A stretch of DNA of 6,551 nucleotides from Actinomyces viscosus. GTDB lineage: Bacteria; Bacteroidota; Bacteroidia; Flavobacteriales_D; Crocinitomicaceae. Below, one piece after another: positions 1 through 4,932 of this stretch. Position numbers and translations under genes: made by a program. Position 1 is the stretch's first letter; each line of letters begins with the position of its first letter. The DNA lies in the NCBI GenBank assembly GCA_943326975.2, contig CALPVI020000101.1:1-6551 (forward strand), written 5' to 3'. Under the pieces are notes generated by a model that had not been told where the DNA came from, ran no database searches, and worked only from the letters and a program-made list of their open reading frames with translations.

Positions 1-138
1 AGCTCAGTTGGTTCAGAGCATCCCGATTAACATCGGGAGGGTTACAGAACTATTGAAAAATATAAGGGAAATTAGCTCAGTTGGTTCAGAGCATCCCGAT
101 TAACATCGGGAGGGTTACAGAACTATTGAAAAATATAA
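1..138 (+). repeat. 73-bp tandem repeat made of truncated tRNA-Val 5' halves
   Basis: Two head-to-tail copies of a 73-bp unit are present: a left copy cut by the window edge (1-65) and a full copy (66-138). They are identical over all comparable bases. Each unit starts with the same 28 bases as the intact tRNA-Val that follows at 139 (5' acceptor strand, D arm, base 26). An 18-base hairpin, TCCCGATTAACATCGGGA, then stands in place of the anticodon arm. GGGTTACAG follows, close to GGGTCACAG in the real tRNA, and then an A/T-rich spacer of about 18 bases leads directly into the next unit. T arm and 3' acceptor strand are absent. The array directly abuts the functional tRNA, so a shared primary transcript is plausible, but no promoter is visible in the window. 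Exact identity implies a recent duplication, gene conversion or an assembly artefact. Confidence 0.85.
66..120 (+). pseudogene. truncated tRNA-Val-like copy (5' half only)
   Basis: This is the tRNA-related part of the complete repeat unit. It keeps the 5' acceptor strand GGGAAAT and the D arm (GCTC/GAGC). The anticodon arm is not canonical: the bases pair as a 7-bp stem TCCCGAT/ATCGGGA around a TAAC tetraloop, and forcing a 5-bp stem leaves a 6- or 8-base loop instead of 7. Without a T arm or the 3' acceptor strand it cannot fold as a tRNA, so it should not be annotated as one. The same fragment occurs at 1-47, missing its first 8 bases because of the window edge. Confidence 0.75.
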
Positions 139-213
139 GGGAAATTAGCTCAGTTGGTTCAGAGCACCTGCCTTACAAGCAGGGGGTCACAGGTTCGAAT
201 CCTGTATTTCCCA
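139..213 (+). tRNA. tRNA-Val(TAC)
   Basis: The 75-nt cloverleaf is complete. The acceptor stem is GGGAAAT/ATTTCCC (7 bp), the D arm GCTC/GAGC, and the anticodon stem CCTGC/GCAGG with loop CTTACAA, giving anticodon TAC, which reads GTA and other Val codons. The T arm is ACAGG/CCTGT with loop TTCGAAT, and the discriminator base is A at 213. The 3' CCA is not encoded (the gene continues CA, TTT), so CCA must be added after transcription. The tRNA is directly preceded by the 73-bp truncated copies and followed by an intrinsic terminator. Confidence 0.96.
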
Positions 214-223
214 CATTTAATAG

Positions 224-255
224 AAGACTTACAGATTTTGTAAGTCTTTTTTTTT
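224..255 (+). terminator. intrinsic terminator of tRNA-Val
   Basis: An 8-bp stem AGACTTAC/GTAAGTCT (225-232 with 240-247) has a 7-base loop and is followed by an uninterrupted T run at 247-255. It lies 11 bases after the tRNA and should end its transcript. It also separates the tRNA from the GIY-YIG gene, which starts 17 bases further on. Confidence 0.88.
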
Positions 256-271
256 GTTTAAAATTTATCAA

Positions 272-517
272 ATGTTTATCACCTATATTCTTTTTTCAGA
301 GAAACTAAATAAATATTACATTGGATCAACTTGTTGTTTAGAAGATAGAATTAATAAGCATAATTCTAATCATAAAGGATTTACAGGAGGTGTTGGAGAC
401 TGGATTCTCGTTTATAAAGAGGACTATGAAGATAAGTCTCAATCGTTACGAAGAGAATTACAGATAAAGAAATGGAAGTCTAGGAAAATGATTGAAAGTT
501 TGTTAGCTAGTAATTAG
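272..517 (+). CDS. small GIY-YIG nuclease-domain protein
   Basis: The 81-aa protein is close to a minimal stand-alone GIY-YIG domain (UvrC/URI-like superfamily, typically 80-100 aa). The first motif is T4-Y5-I6 in MFITYIL, the second Y16-I17-G18, followed by the expected Arg in the helix (R26 in DRINKH, with H30) and the metal-binding Glu in the C-terminal helix (E62 in RRELQIKKW). The catalytic set therefore looks intact. The family cuts DNA at one metal-ion site, but the cellular role of these short bacterial members is generally unknown. I chose ATG at 272. The frame is open further up to a TTG at 254, but that codon lies in the T run of the tRNA terminator and adds residues outside the domain. 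No promoter is evident, so expression may depend on read-through from the tRNA. No other nuclease or mobile gene is nearby. Confidence 0.85.
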   Translation: MFITYILFSEKLNKYYIGSTCCLEDRINKHNSNHKGFTGGVGDWILVYKEDYEDKSQSLRRELQIKKWKSRKMIESLLASN

Positions 518-559
518 CTTTTAACTCTGACTTGTTAGACTTAACAACAATCTATTCTT

Positions 560-598
560 AATAAATATTTACCTAGGGTCTCGAAAAAAATATTTATT
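560..598. repeat. 11-bp perfect inverted repeat upstream of exbB
   Basis: AATAAATATTT (560-570) and its exact reverse complement AAATATTTATT (588-598) flank a 17-base centre that contains CCTAGG. The right arm runs into TTTT. It sits 43-71 bases after the GIY-YIG stop and ends 32 bases before the exbB start. It could be a weak A/T-only terminator of the upstream gene or an operator for exbB; the sequence alone does not decide. I found no clear TAnnTTTG promoter in 518-630. Confidence 0.5.
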
Positions 599-630
599 TT
601 CACGCTGTTAAATATAAACATACTTTAAAA

Positions 631-1383
631 ATGAGAAAAAATATAAAGTTAGTATTGATATCATGTTTATTAACTGTTGTAGCAAATGCGCAAATTTCAA
701 GTCCAAGTGCAAATGTACAATCAGTAGCAGAAAAGGCTGTTTTGAATGAAGAGATTTCGGCTTTTGATTTTTTTGTAAAAGGTGGTTTTTTCTTAATTCC
801 TATTTCTCTACTATTATTTTATACAATTTTTGTAATAGTTGAAAGATATTTATTTATTCGAAATACGGCTAAGTATGATGCCAGGTTAATTTCTGATGTA
901 AAATCAAATTTGAATCAAGGTAATATAGAAGCAGCTGTTTCTGTTGCAGAAAGAGATAAAACTGCTTTTGGTAATGTTGTAAAAGAAGGTATTCAAACAA
1001 TTGGTCGTCCGATGGTTGAGATTGAATCAAACATGGAGAAAGTTGTAAATATCGAAGTAGGCAATATGGAGAAGCGTTTAGGCCATTTAGGTTTAATTGC
1101 AGGTATCGCACCCACTTTAGGTTTCATTGGTACAATTTCAGGGGTAATTAAAATTTTCTATAGTATTTCGATTTCGGAAGATATTAGTATTGGTAATATT
1201 TCTGCAGGTTTATATGAGAAAATGATTAGTTCTGGTTCTGGTTTGATCGTTGGTATTATTGCATTTACAGGTTATCATTTACTAAATGGTAAAATTGATA
1301 CATTTGCATTAAATGTTCAAAGAAGTATTTTAGAATTTATTCAAGTATTACAAAGACCAAACCATGGCGATAAAGCGAAATAA
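631..1383 (+). CDS. exbB: MotA/TolQ/ExbB proton channel family protein
   Basis: This 250-aa inner-membrane protein forms, with ExbD, the proton-motive-force-driven motor that normally energises TonB and TonB-dependent outer-membrane transport. Residues 1-20 (MRKNIKLVLI...VANA) resemble a signal peptide, cleavable before Q21, as is common in Bacteroidota ExbB. The usual three membrane segments follow: about 52-71, 152-178 and 199-219. The family signature is APTLGFIGTISGVI (160-173, second channel helix). E196 just before the third helix and the small-residue run ISSGSGLIVGI match the pore-lining region of TolQ/ExbB. A cytoplasmic domain lies between helices 1 and 2 (72-150). The start ATG follows an A-rich stretch typical of the phylum. 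The gene overlaps exbD by 20 bp, so the two are translationally coupled. TolQ or a dedicated motor of a gliding/transport system are the alternatives; the pair is most like ExbB. Confidence 0.9.
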   Translation: MRKNIKLVLISCLLTVVANAQISSPSANVQSVAEKAVLNEEISAFDFFVKGGFFLIPISLLLFYTIFVIVERYLFIRNTAKYDARLISDVKSNLNQGNIEAAVSVAERDKTAFGNVVKEGIQTIGRPMVEIESNMEKVVNIEVGNMEKRLGHLGLIAGIAPTLGFIGTISGVIKIFYSISISEDISIGNISAGLYEKMISSGSGLIVGIIAFTGYHLLNGKIDTFALNVQRSILEFIQVLQRPNHGDKAK

Positions 1384-1759
1384 GAGATTCCATGTAGAGG
1401 TTGCTACTTCTGCATTGAGTGATATCATGTTCTTCTTGCTTTTATTCTTCTTGATTATTTCAACTTTGGCTAATCCAAACGTAATTAAGATGACTTTGCC
1501 GAAAGCGGAGAATAATGATAAAACAAATAAACAATTAATCAGTATTTCGGTTACAGAAGATAAAAAATACTTCATTGATAAAGATGAAGTTGCTTTATCA
1601 GATTTAGAATCGAAATTGTTAGAGAAAGTTGGAGGAAATAAAAATCAATCTATTGTTGTTCGTATTCCTTTTAATTTGGAAATTCAAGACTTAGTTGATG
1701 TGTTACAAATTGCAGTAAAGAATAATTTAAAATTTGTGATTGCAACAAATCCAAAATAA
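1364..1759 (+). CDS. exbD: ExbD/TolR family biopolymer transport protein
   Basis: This 131-aa protein is the expected partner of the ExbB just upstream. A short basic cytoplasmic N-terminus (MAIKRNKRFH) is followed by one membrane helix (about 17-35), carrying the family's essential proton-carrying aspartate, D20, in SALSDIMFF. A periplasmic domain of about 95 residues ends in the usual helix-strand (DLVDVLQIAVKNNLKFVIATNPK). The length is typical for small ExbD proteins. The start lies inside the last codons of exbB (20-bp overlap), which argues for co-translation in fixed ratio. The segment VVRIPFNLEI replaces the more usual arginine-x-aspartate pattern of the periplasmic domain. No tonB follows; a terminator comes 17 bases after the stop, so any TonB partner is encoded elsewhere. 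Confidence 0.9.
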   Translation: MAIKRNKRFHVEVATSALSDIMFFLLLFFLIISTLANPNVIKMTLPKAENNDKTNKQLISISVTEDKKYFIDKDEVALSDLESKLLEKVGGNKNQSIVVRIPFNLEIQDLVDVLQIAVKNNLKFVIATNPK

Positions 1760-1776
1760 TTAAAATTATATACAGC

Positions 1777-1804
1777 AGCCTCTTATTTATAAGGGGCTTT
1801 TTTT
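1777..1804 (+). terminator. intrinsic terminator of exbB-exbD
   Basis: A 9-bp stem (1777-1785 with 1790-1798, AGCCTCTTA/TAAGGGGCT, one T-G wobble) with a 4-base loop is followed by a T run to 1804. It closes the exbB-exbD operon and lies only 15 bases before the next start codon, so the downstream gene needs its own initiation or read-through. Confidence 0.88.
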
Positions 1805-1819
1805 ATTAAAATTAAAATC

Positions 1820-2434
1820 ATGAAAAGAATTGTAATAGTCTTTGTTTTGTTTGTTTTTTCGTTGAATGCTCAAGTTTTTAACGAAGGTGATAATTTTGTT
1901 TCGTTTGGATATGGTATTGGTACGAGGTATCATAATTATTATTCCTCTTATAAAAATTACAATGGGTATAATTTTTCAAGTTTTGGACCGTTGAATTTGC
2001 AATATGAAAGAGGGTTTAAAAAAATCGGCCCAGGTATTATAGGAATAGGAGGAGTGTTTTCATATTCTTCTTACAAGGCTACTTGGATTCAAAATTATAA
2101 CTATTTGTTTTACCCTATGAATTATTTGTATAGTTATGAGTCTAAAGGGAAAAATGTGCAATTTCTAATTAGAGGAGCTTATCATTATGACTTTGGAGTA
2201 GAAAATTTAGATGTTTATGCTGGGTTAGGACTTGGTTTTTCTTATGATCGAGAAAAAATAACAACAAATGACCCATATTATAATTCTTCATCCGTTTCAG
2301 TTTCTTTAGGAAGTTGGTATAGAGGATATGTGTTTGTAGGAGGAAGATATATGTTTACTTCAAATTTGGGAGGATATTTAGAAGTTAGTCCAGGATTTAG
2401 TGCGCTTAATTTGGGATTAACTTACAAATTATAA
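1820..2434 (+). CDS. outer-membrane beta-barrel protein, unknown function
   Basis: The 204-aa product starts with a clear signal peptide (MKRIVIVFVLFVFSLNA, cleavage likely before Q18). The mature part is rich in Tyr, Gly, Phe and Ser with alternating hydrophobic/polar stretches separated by Gly/Asn/Ser turns (for example GPLNLQYERGF, DVYAGLGLGFSYD, GYVFVGGRYMF). This is the pattern of a small eight- to ten-strand outer-membrane barrel. The end GYLEVSPGFSALNLGLTYKL resembles the closing strands of Bacteroidota OMP_b-brl proteins, although the last residue is Leu rather than the usual Phe. No catalytic motif, plug or OmpA peptidoglycan-binding domain is visible, so I give no function. It stands alone between two terminators; no promoter could be recognised in the short gap before it. 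Confidence 0.8.
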   Translation: MKRIVIVFVLFVFSLNAQVFNEGDNFVSFGYGIGTRYHNYYSSYKNYNGYNFSSFGPLNLQYERGFKKIGPGIIGIGGVFSYSSYKATWIQNYNYLFYPMNYLYSYESKGKNVQFLIRGAYHYDFGVENLDVYAGLGLGFSYDREKITTNDPYYNSSSVSVSLGSWYRGYVFVGGRYMFTSNLGGYLEVSPGFSALNLGLTYKL

Positions 2435-2471
2435 TTTAATTTTTGGGAATATTTAATATTGATATATGATT

Positions 2472-2496
2472 AGGCAATTTTTAATTGCCTTTTTTT
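2472..2496 (+). terminator. intrinsic terminator of the beta-barrel gene
   Basis: A perfect 8-bp stem AGGCAATT/AATTGCCT (2472-2479 with 2483-2490) with a TTT loop is followed by a T run to 2496. It is placed 37 bases after the stop codon of the barrel gene. Confidence 0.9.
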
Positions 2497-2551
2497 ATTT
2501 CTACAATTTACAAAGAAATAGCTTATTAATGAAAATAATGGAATGAAAGAT

Positions 2552-2598
2552 TTGTAAAAAACAAAACCCTTGTAGAAATTGATACTCTACAAGGGTTT
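2552..2598 (-). terminator. intrinsic terminator of tRNA-Asp
   Basis: A perfect 13-bp stem (AAACCCTTGTAGA at 2564-2576 with its complement at 2586-2598) encloses a 9-base loop. Read on the minus strand it is followed by TTTTGTTTTTTAC, a broken T run, so it fits termination of the leftward tRNA-Asp transcript 27 bases after the tRNA. It faces the rightward terminator at 2472-2496, insulating the convergent units. Confidence 0.88.
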
Positions 2599-2625
2599 CT
2601 AATCCTCACAGCCATATGAGGCGTG

Positions 2626-2699
2626 CGGTCTGGACGGGACTCGAACCCGCGACCTCCGCCGTGACAGGGCGGCATTCTAACCAACTGAACTACCAAACC
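2626..2699 (-). tRNA. tRNA-Asp(GTC)
   Basis: The 74-nt cloverleaf on the minus strand is complete. The acceptor is GGTTTGG/CCAGACC (one U-G pair), D arm GTTC/GAAT, and anticodon stem CCGCC/GGCGG with loop CTGTCAC, giving anticodon GTC for Asp codons GAC/GAT. The T arm is GCGGG/CCCGT with loop TTCGAGT. The discriminator is G, the identity base expected for tRNA-Asp. CCA is not encoded. A promoter lies about 90 bases upstream and a strong terminator just downstream, so this is an independent single-tRNA unit. Confidence 0.96.
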
Positions 2700-2707
2700 A
2701 ATATTTA

Positions 2708-2758
2708 GAACCTTTAAAAGGTTTCGAAAACAATCGAAGAATTCAAATATGAATTTTT
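2708..2758 (-). other. structured 5' leader of tRNA-Asp precursor
   Basis: Two short hairpins lie between the promoter and the tRNA: AATTCA/TGAATT (2740-2745 with 2750-2755, extendable by A-T pairs) and AACCT/AGGTT (2709-2713 with 2719-2723). They would be part of the precursor removed by RNase P. Whether they have any function is unknown. Confidence 0.4.
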
Positions 2759-2789
2759 AAATATTGTATGTCTTTCGTTTAAGACGTTG

Positions 2790-2819
2790 CAAAGATAGGT
2801 ACTTATTTTGAATCTGCAA
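2790..2819 (-). promoter_or_regulatory. Bacteroidota-type promoter of tRNA-Asp
   Basis: Read on the minus strand, TTG (2817-2819) and TATCTTTG (2790-2797) are separated by 19 bases. This is an exact match to the phylum's -33 TTG / -7 TAnnTTTG consensus with the usual spacing. Transcription should start near 2783, giving a leader of about 84 bases before the mature tRNA 5' end at 2699. Confidence 0.82.
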
Positions 2820-2886
2820 GTGTTTTTAGGGAAAAAAATAAAATAATTTTAAAATACTTTATAACTAACTGTATTTCAGTATGATT

Positions 2887-4248
2887 TTATTTTAAATTTC
2901 TATCCAGTAAATAAACTAATGAAGCAATTGCAGCACAACCTAATTCTAATTCTCTTTTATTTACATTCTCAAACACATCGTTTTCGGCATGATGGAAATC
3001 AAAATAGCGTTGTGAATCGGGTATAAATCCAAAAAGTGGAGTAGAAGTAAATGATTTTTTTATTGGTCCTATATCTACACCTCCATAACCTTTTTCGAAT
3101 ATGTGCAGTTCGTATGGTTTTAAAAGTGATGCAAACGATTTGAGTAAAGCAATTTGTTCAATTGTTCCATCACAATGAAATCCACGTGGTGCAAATCCAC
3201 CACGATCACTTTCAATCGCTGCAATTTGTTCTTCACCTTTCTCTTTCGACCAATTAGCATATGAGATACCTCCTCGATTTCCATTTTCTTCATTCATAAA
3301 GAAAACTACTCTAAGCGTATAGTTAGGACGATAATTTAAAGAATTTAGAATTCTTAATGCCTCTAAAGTGTGAATGATTCCTGTGCCGTCATCATGTGCA
3401 CCTTCTCCAACATCCCATGAATCCAGATGACCTCCAAAAGTGATTATTTTATTAGGCTCTGTTTTTCCTGATATTTCACCAATAACATTATAAGAAGTAA
3501 TATCTGGATAATTTATACAATCCATTTCGAAACAAAATTTCAAATCAGATTCCTTTAATGAATTAGAAAGAAATTCAGCGTCCTCTGTTGAAATAGCAGC
3601 TGCTGGAATTTTTTGAATAGAATCTTCATAATGAAGTGTTCCTGTATGAGGGTGTTGGTCAATGGAAAGATTTAAAGAACGAATAATAACTCCCGTAGCA
3701 CCTAGTTTTGAAGCTTCAACCGCACCTTCTCCTCTAATCATATAACACCCGCCATAAGCCTTGAAAGTAATTATCTCTTTTTCATCCATTTTTTGATTTA
3801 GGAAAACAATTTTACCCTTTACATCCTTTTCTTTAGCTTTTTTTAAATCTTCAATGTGCTTAAACTCTATAATATTGGATTCTATTAAACCGTTTGTAGG
3901 AACCGAACCACCCAAAGCTAGAATATGCATCTTAATGATTTTATTTTTTTTGGTTTTTATCCATGCAACTTCTTTTGTTCCTCTTTCCCAATGTGGAACT
4001 TTAATTTCTTGTAAATAAACTTTATCAAAACCATATGATTCCATCTTGTTTTTTCCCCATTGAATGGCCATTTCAGCCTCAGGTGAACCAGAAAGTCTTG
4101 AGCCAATGTTTTTGCATAATTCTCTTAAATCTTCATACGCTTTTCCATTGCTCAGAGCAGAATTATAGATAGTTCTTATAAATAAAGAGTCGTTGTTTTG
4201 ACTGAAGGAAAACGAGCTTATTAATAAGAAATAAAGAAATGTTTTCAT
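2887..4248 (-). CDS. secreted M28 family zinc metallopeptidase
   Basis: The 453-aa exported exopeptidase is of the M28 family (carboxypeptidase Q/PGCP-like branch by overall pattern) and should release N- or C-terminal residues from short peptides in periplasm or outside. Residues 1-17 (MKTFLYFLLISSFSFSQ) form a signal peptide. A protease-associated (PA) domain appears inserted at about 110-245. The two-zinc site is complete: H274 with D276 (GGHLDSW), bridging D286 (AHDDGTG), general base E320 and ligand E321 (MNEENG), D348 (ESDRGG) and H420 (FHHAEND). The frame is open to an ATG at 4272, but that would put eight polar residues before the signal peptide and overlap the upstream gene by 20 bp. 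The ATG at 4248 gives a proper signal peptide and a 4-base gap to the upstream stop. It is therefore second in a two-gene unit with the SRPBCC gene. No terminator is obvious between it and the tRNA-Asp promoter. Confidence 0.92.
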   Translation of the reverse strand: MKTFLYFLLISSFSFSQNNDSLFIRTIYNSALSNGKAYEDLRELCKNIGSRLSGSPEAEMAIQWGKNKMESYGFDKVYLQEIKVPHWERGTKEVAWIKTKKNKIIKMHILALGGSVPTNGLIESNIIEFKHIEDLKKAKEKDVKGKIVFLNQKMDEKEIITFKAYGGCYMIRGEGAVEASKLGATGVIIRSLNLSIDQHPHTGTLHYEDSIQKIPAAAISTEDAEFLSNSLKESDLKFCFEMDCINYPDITSYNVIGEISGKTEPNKIITFGGHLDSWDVGEGAHDDGTGIIHTLEALRILNSLNYRPNYTLRVVFFMNEENGNRGGISYANWSKEKGEEQIAAIESDRGGFAPRGFHCDGTIEQIALLKSFASLLKPYELHIFEKGYGGVDIGPIKKSFTSTPLFGFIPDSQRYFDFHHAENDVFENVNKRELELGCAAIASLVYLLDRNLK

Positions 4249-4252
4249 TTGT

Positions 4253-4786
4253 TTATTTATTTGGATGTTCAATTTTATTTTTTAAATTTTCTAAACCTGC
4301 TAAAAAATCTTTACGAAGCATGTTTTTAAGTAAAGCACCAATAATTCTTCCCATAGGAAATTTTCCCATATTCATTTCAACACCCCAAATTACTCGCGTA
4401 CCATTTTCTTCAGGTATCAGTTTAAAAATTGCTCGACTTGGATTTCCTTTTCCAAAAATTAATACGTGTTCAATCAATTGATTCGATTCAATTTTTACAA
4501 TGGTCATGGACCCTTCTTTCACTTCTTTATTTCCTCTCCATGAATAGTTAGAATTTAATTCACTGTCGATACCTGTGAAAACTTGATGAATATTTGGATC
4601 TCTTTTAGACCAAGGATCCCAAGTTACAAATTTGTTTAGTGAAACTATTTCAGGGAAAATTGATTCTGGAGTTCTTTTAATAAGTATAGATTCTTGAATG
4701 CGAGTTAAGCGTGGGAAGAATAATCCAATAAAGTTAATTAGCATGAAAAAACATACAATTGGAGCTAAGATATATAAAATGATCAT
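4253..4786 (-). CDS. membrane-anchored SRPBCC (polyketide cyclase-like) protein
   Basis: The 177-aa protein has an N-terminal membrane helix (about 1-25, MIILYILAPIVCFFMLINFIGLFF) and then a START/SRPBCC domain over about 30-172. Recognisable features are the opening strand and helix (ESILIKRTPESIFPEIVSLNKFVTWDPWSKRDP), the SYSWRGN-like segment (NSNYSWRGNKEVKEGSM) and the strand TRVIWGVEMNM, followed by a long C-terminal helix (IIGALLKNMLRKDFLAGLENLKNKI). This fold makes a hydrophobic cavity for lipid-like ligands. Family members annotated as polyketide cyclase 2 usually have no proven enzyme activity, so the name should not be read as a function. It is the first gene of a leftward unit with the M28 peptidase. 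Only an imperfect promoter-like element (TATTTTTA on the minus strand) is seen upstream. Confidence 0.87.
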   Translation of the reverse strand: MIILYILAPIVCFFMLINFIGLFFPRLTRIQESILIKRTPESIFPEIVSLNKFVTWDPWSKRDPNIHQVFTGIDSELNSNYSWRGNKEVKEGSMTIVKIESNQLIEHVLIFGKGNPSRAIFKLIPEENGTRVIWGVEMNMGKFPMGRIIGALLKNMLRKDFLAGLENLKNKIEHPNK

Positions 4787-4861
4787 TTACTTTTTTGGAT
4801 TAAAAATAACAATTTTATTTTTAGATTGTAAATAAAAGAGTTTGGATTAATATTGCAATCA

Positions 4862-4889
4862 AAAATTCAAAATCTAAAATCCAAAATTA
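4862..4889 (+). repeat. four tandem heptamers, consensus AAAATCC
   Basis: AAAATTC, AAAATCT, AAAATCC and AAAATTA follow each other without gaps. They cover the place where the -33 element of the ychF promoter would be expected (about 4884-4886, where no TTG is present), in the divergent intergenic region between the SRPBCC gene and ychF. Confidence 0.7.
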
Positions 4890-4905
4890 ATTAATATTTC
4901 TTTCC

Positions 4906-4913
4906 TATCTTTG
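4906..4913 (+). promoter_or_regulatory. -7 promoter element of ychF
   Basis: TATCTTTG matches TAnnTTTG exactly and lies 19 bases before the ychF start codon, implying a transcription start near 4920 and a leader of only about 13 bases. The -33 TTG is missing at the expected distance, where the A-rich heptamer repeats lie. Confidence 0.72.
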
Positions 4914-4932
4914 TATTCAAAAATTACGAAGA

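Noticed and set aside
94..111. Hairpin in the repeat as a transcription terminator
   Set aside because: It is followed by GGGTTACAG, not by a T run.
1..166. CRISPR-like array
   Set aside because: The copies abut directly without variable spacers and are clearly tRNA-derived.
1..213. Attachment site of an integrated element
   Set aside because: Integrases usually leave duplicated 3' ends of tRNA genes; here the 5' part is duplicated in tandem, and no integrase or cargo is present.
254..271. Upstream TTG start for the GIY-YIG gene
   Set aside because: It lies in the T run of the tRNA terminator and adds six residues not part of the domain; ATG 272 begins just before the first motif.
81..308. 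Open reading frame of 75 codons across the tRNA region
   Set aside because: It reads through the truncated repeat and the whole tRNA-Val; the translated piece SVGSEHLPYKQGVTGSNPVFPT is the usual translation of tRNA sequence, not a protein.
621..628. TACTTTAA as exbB promoter element
   Set aside because: Only a partial match to TAnnTTTG, without a TTG box upstream, and too close to the start codon.
869..1111. Minus-strand 80-codon frame inside exbB
   Set aside because: It lies wholly within a well-supported ExbB coding region and shows low-complexity Leu/Gln sequence typical of an antisense shadow.
1348..1575. Minus-strand 75-codon frame over the exbB/exbD junction
   Set aside because: Antisense to clearly recognisable ExbB and ExbD sequence, with no domain of its own.
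4239..4481. Plus-strand 80-codon frame opposite the SRPBCC gene
   Set aside because: Antisense to the conserved C-terminal part of the SRPBCC protein; no start context or recognisable domain.
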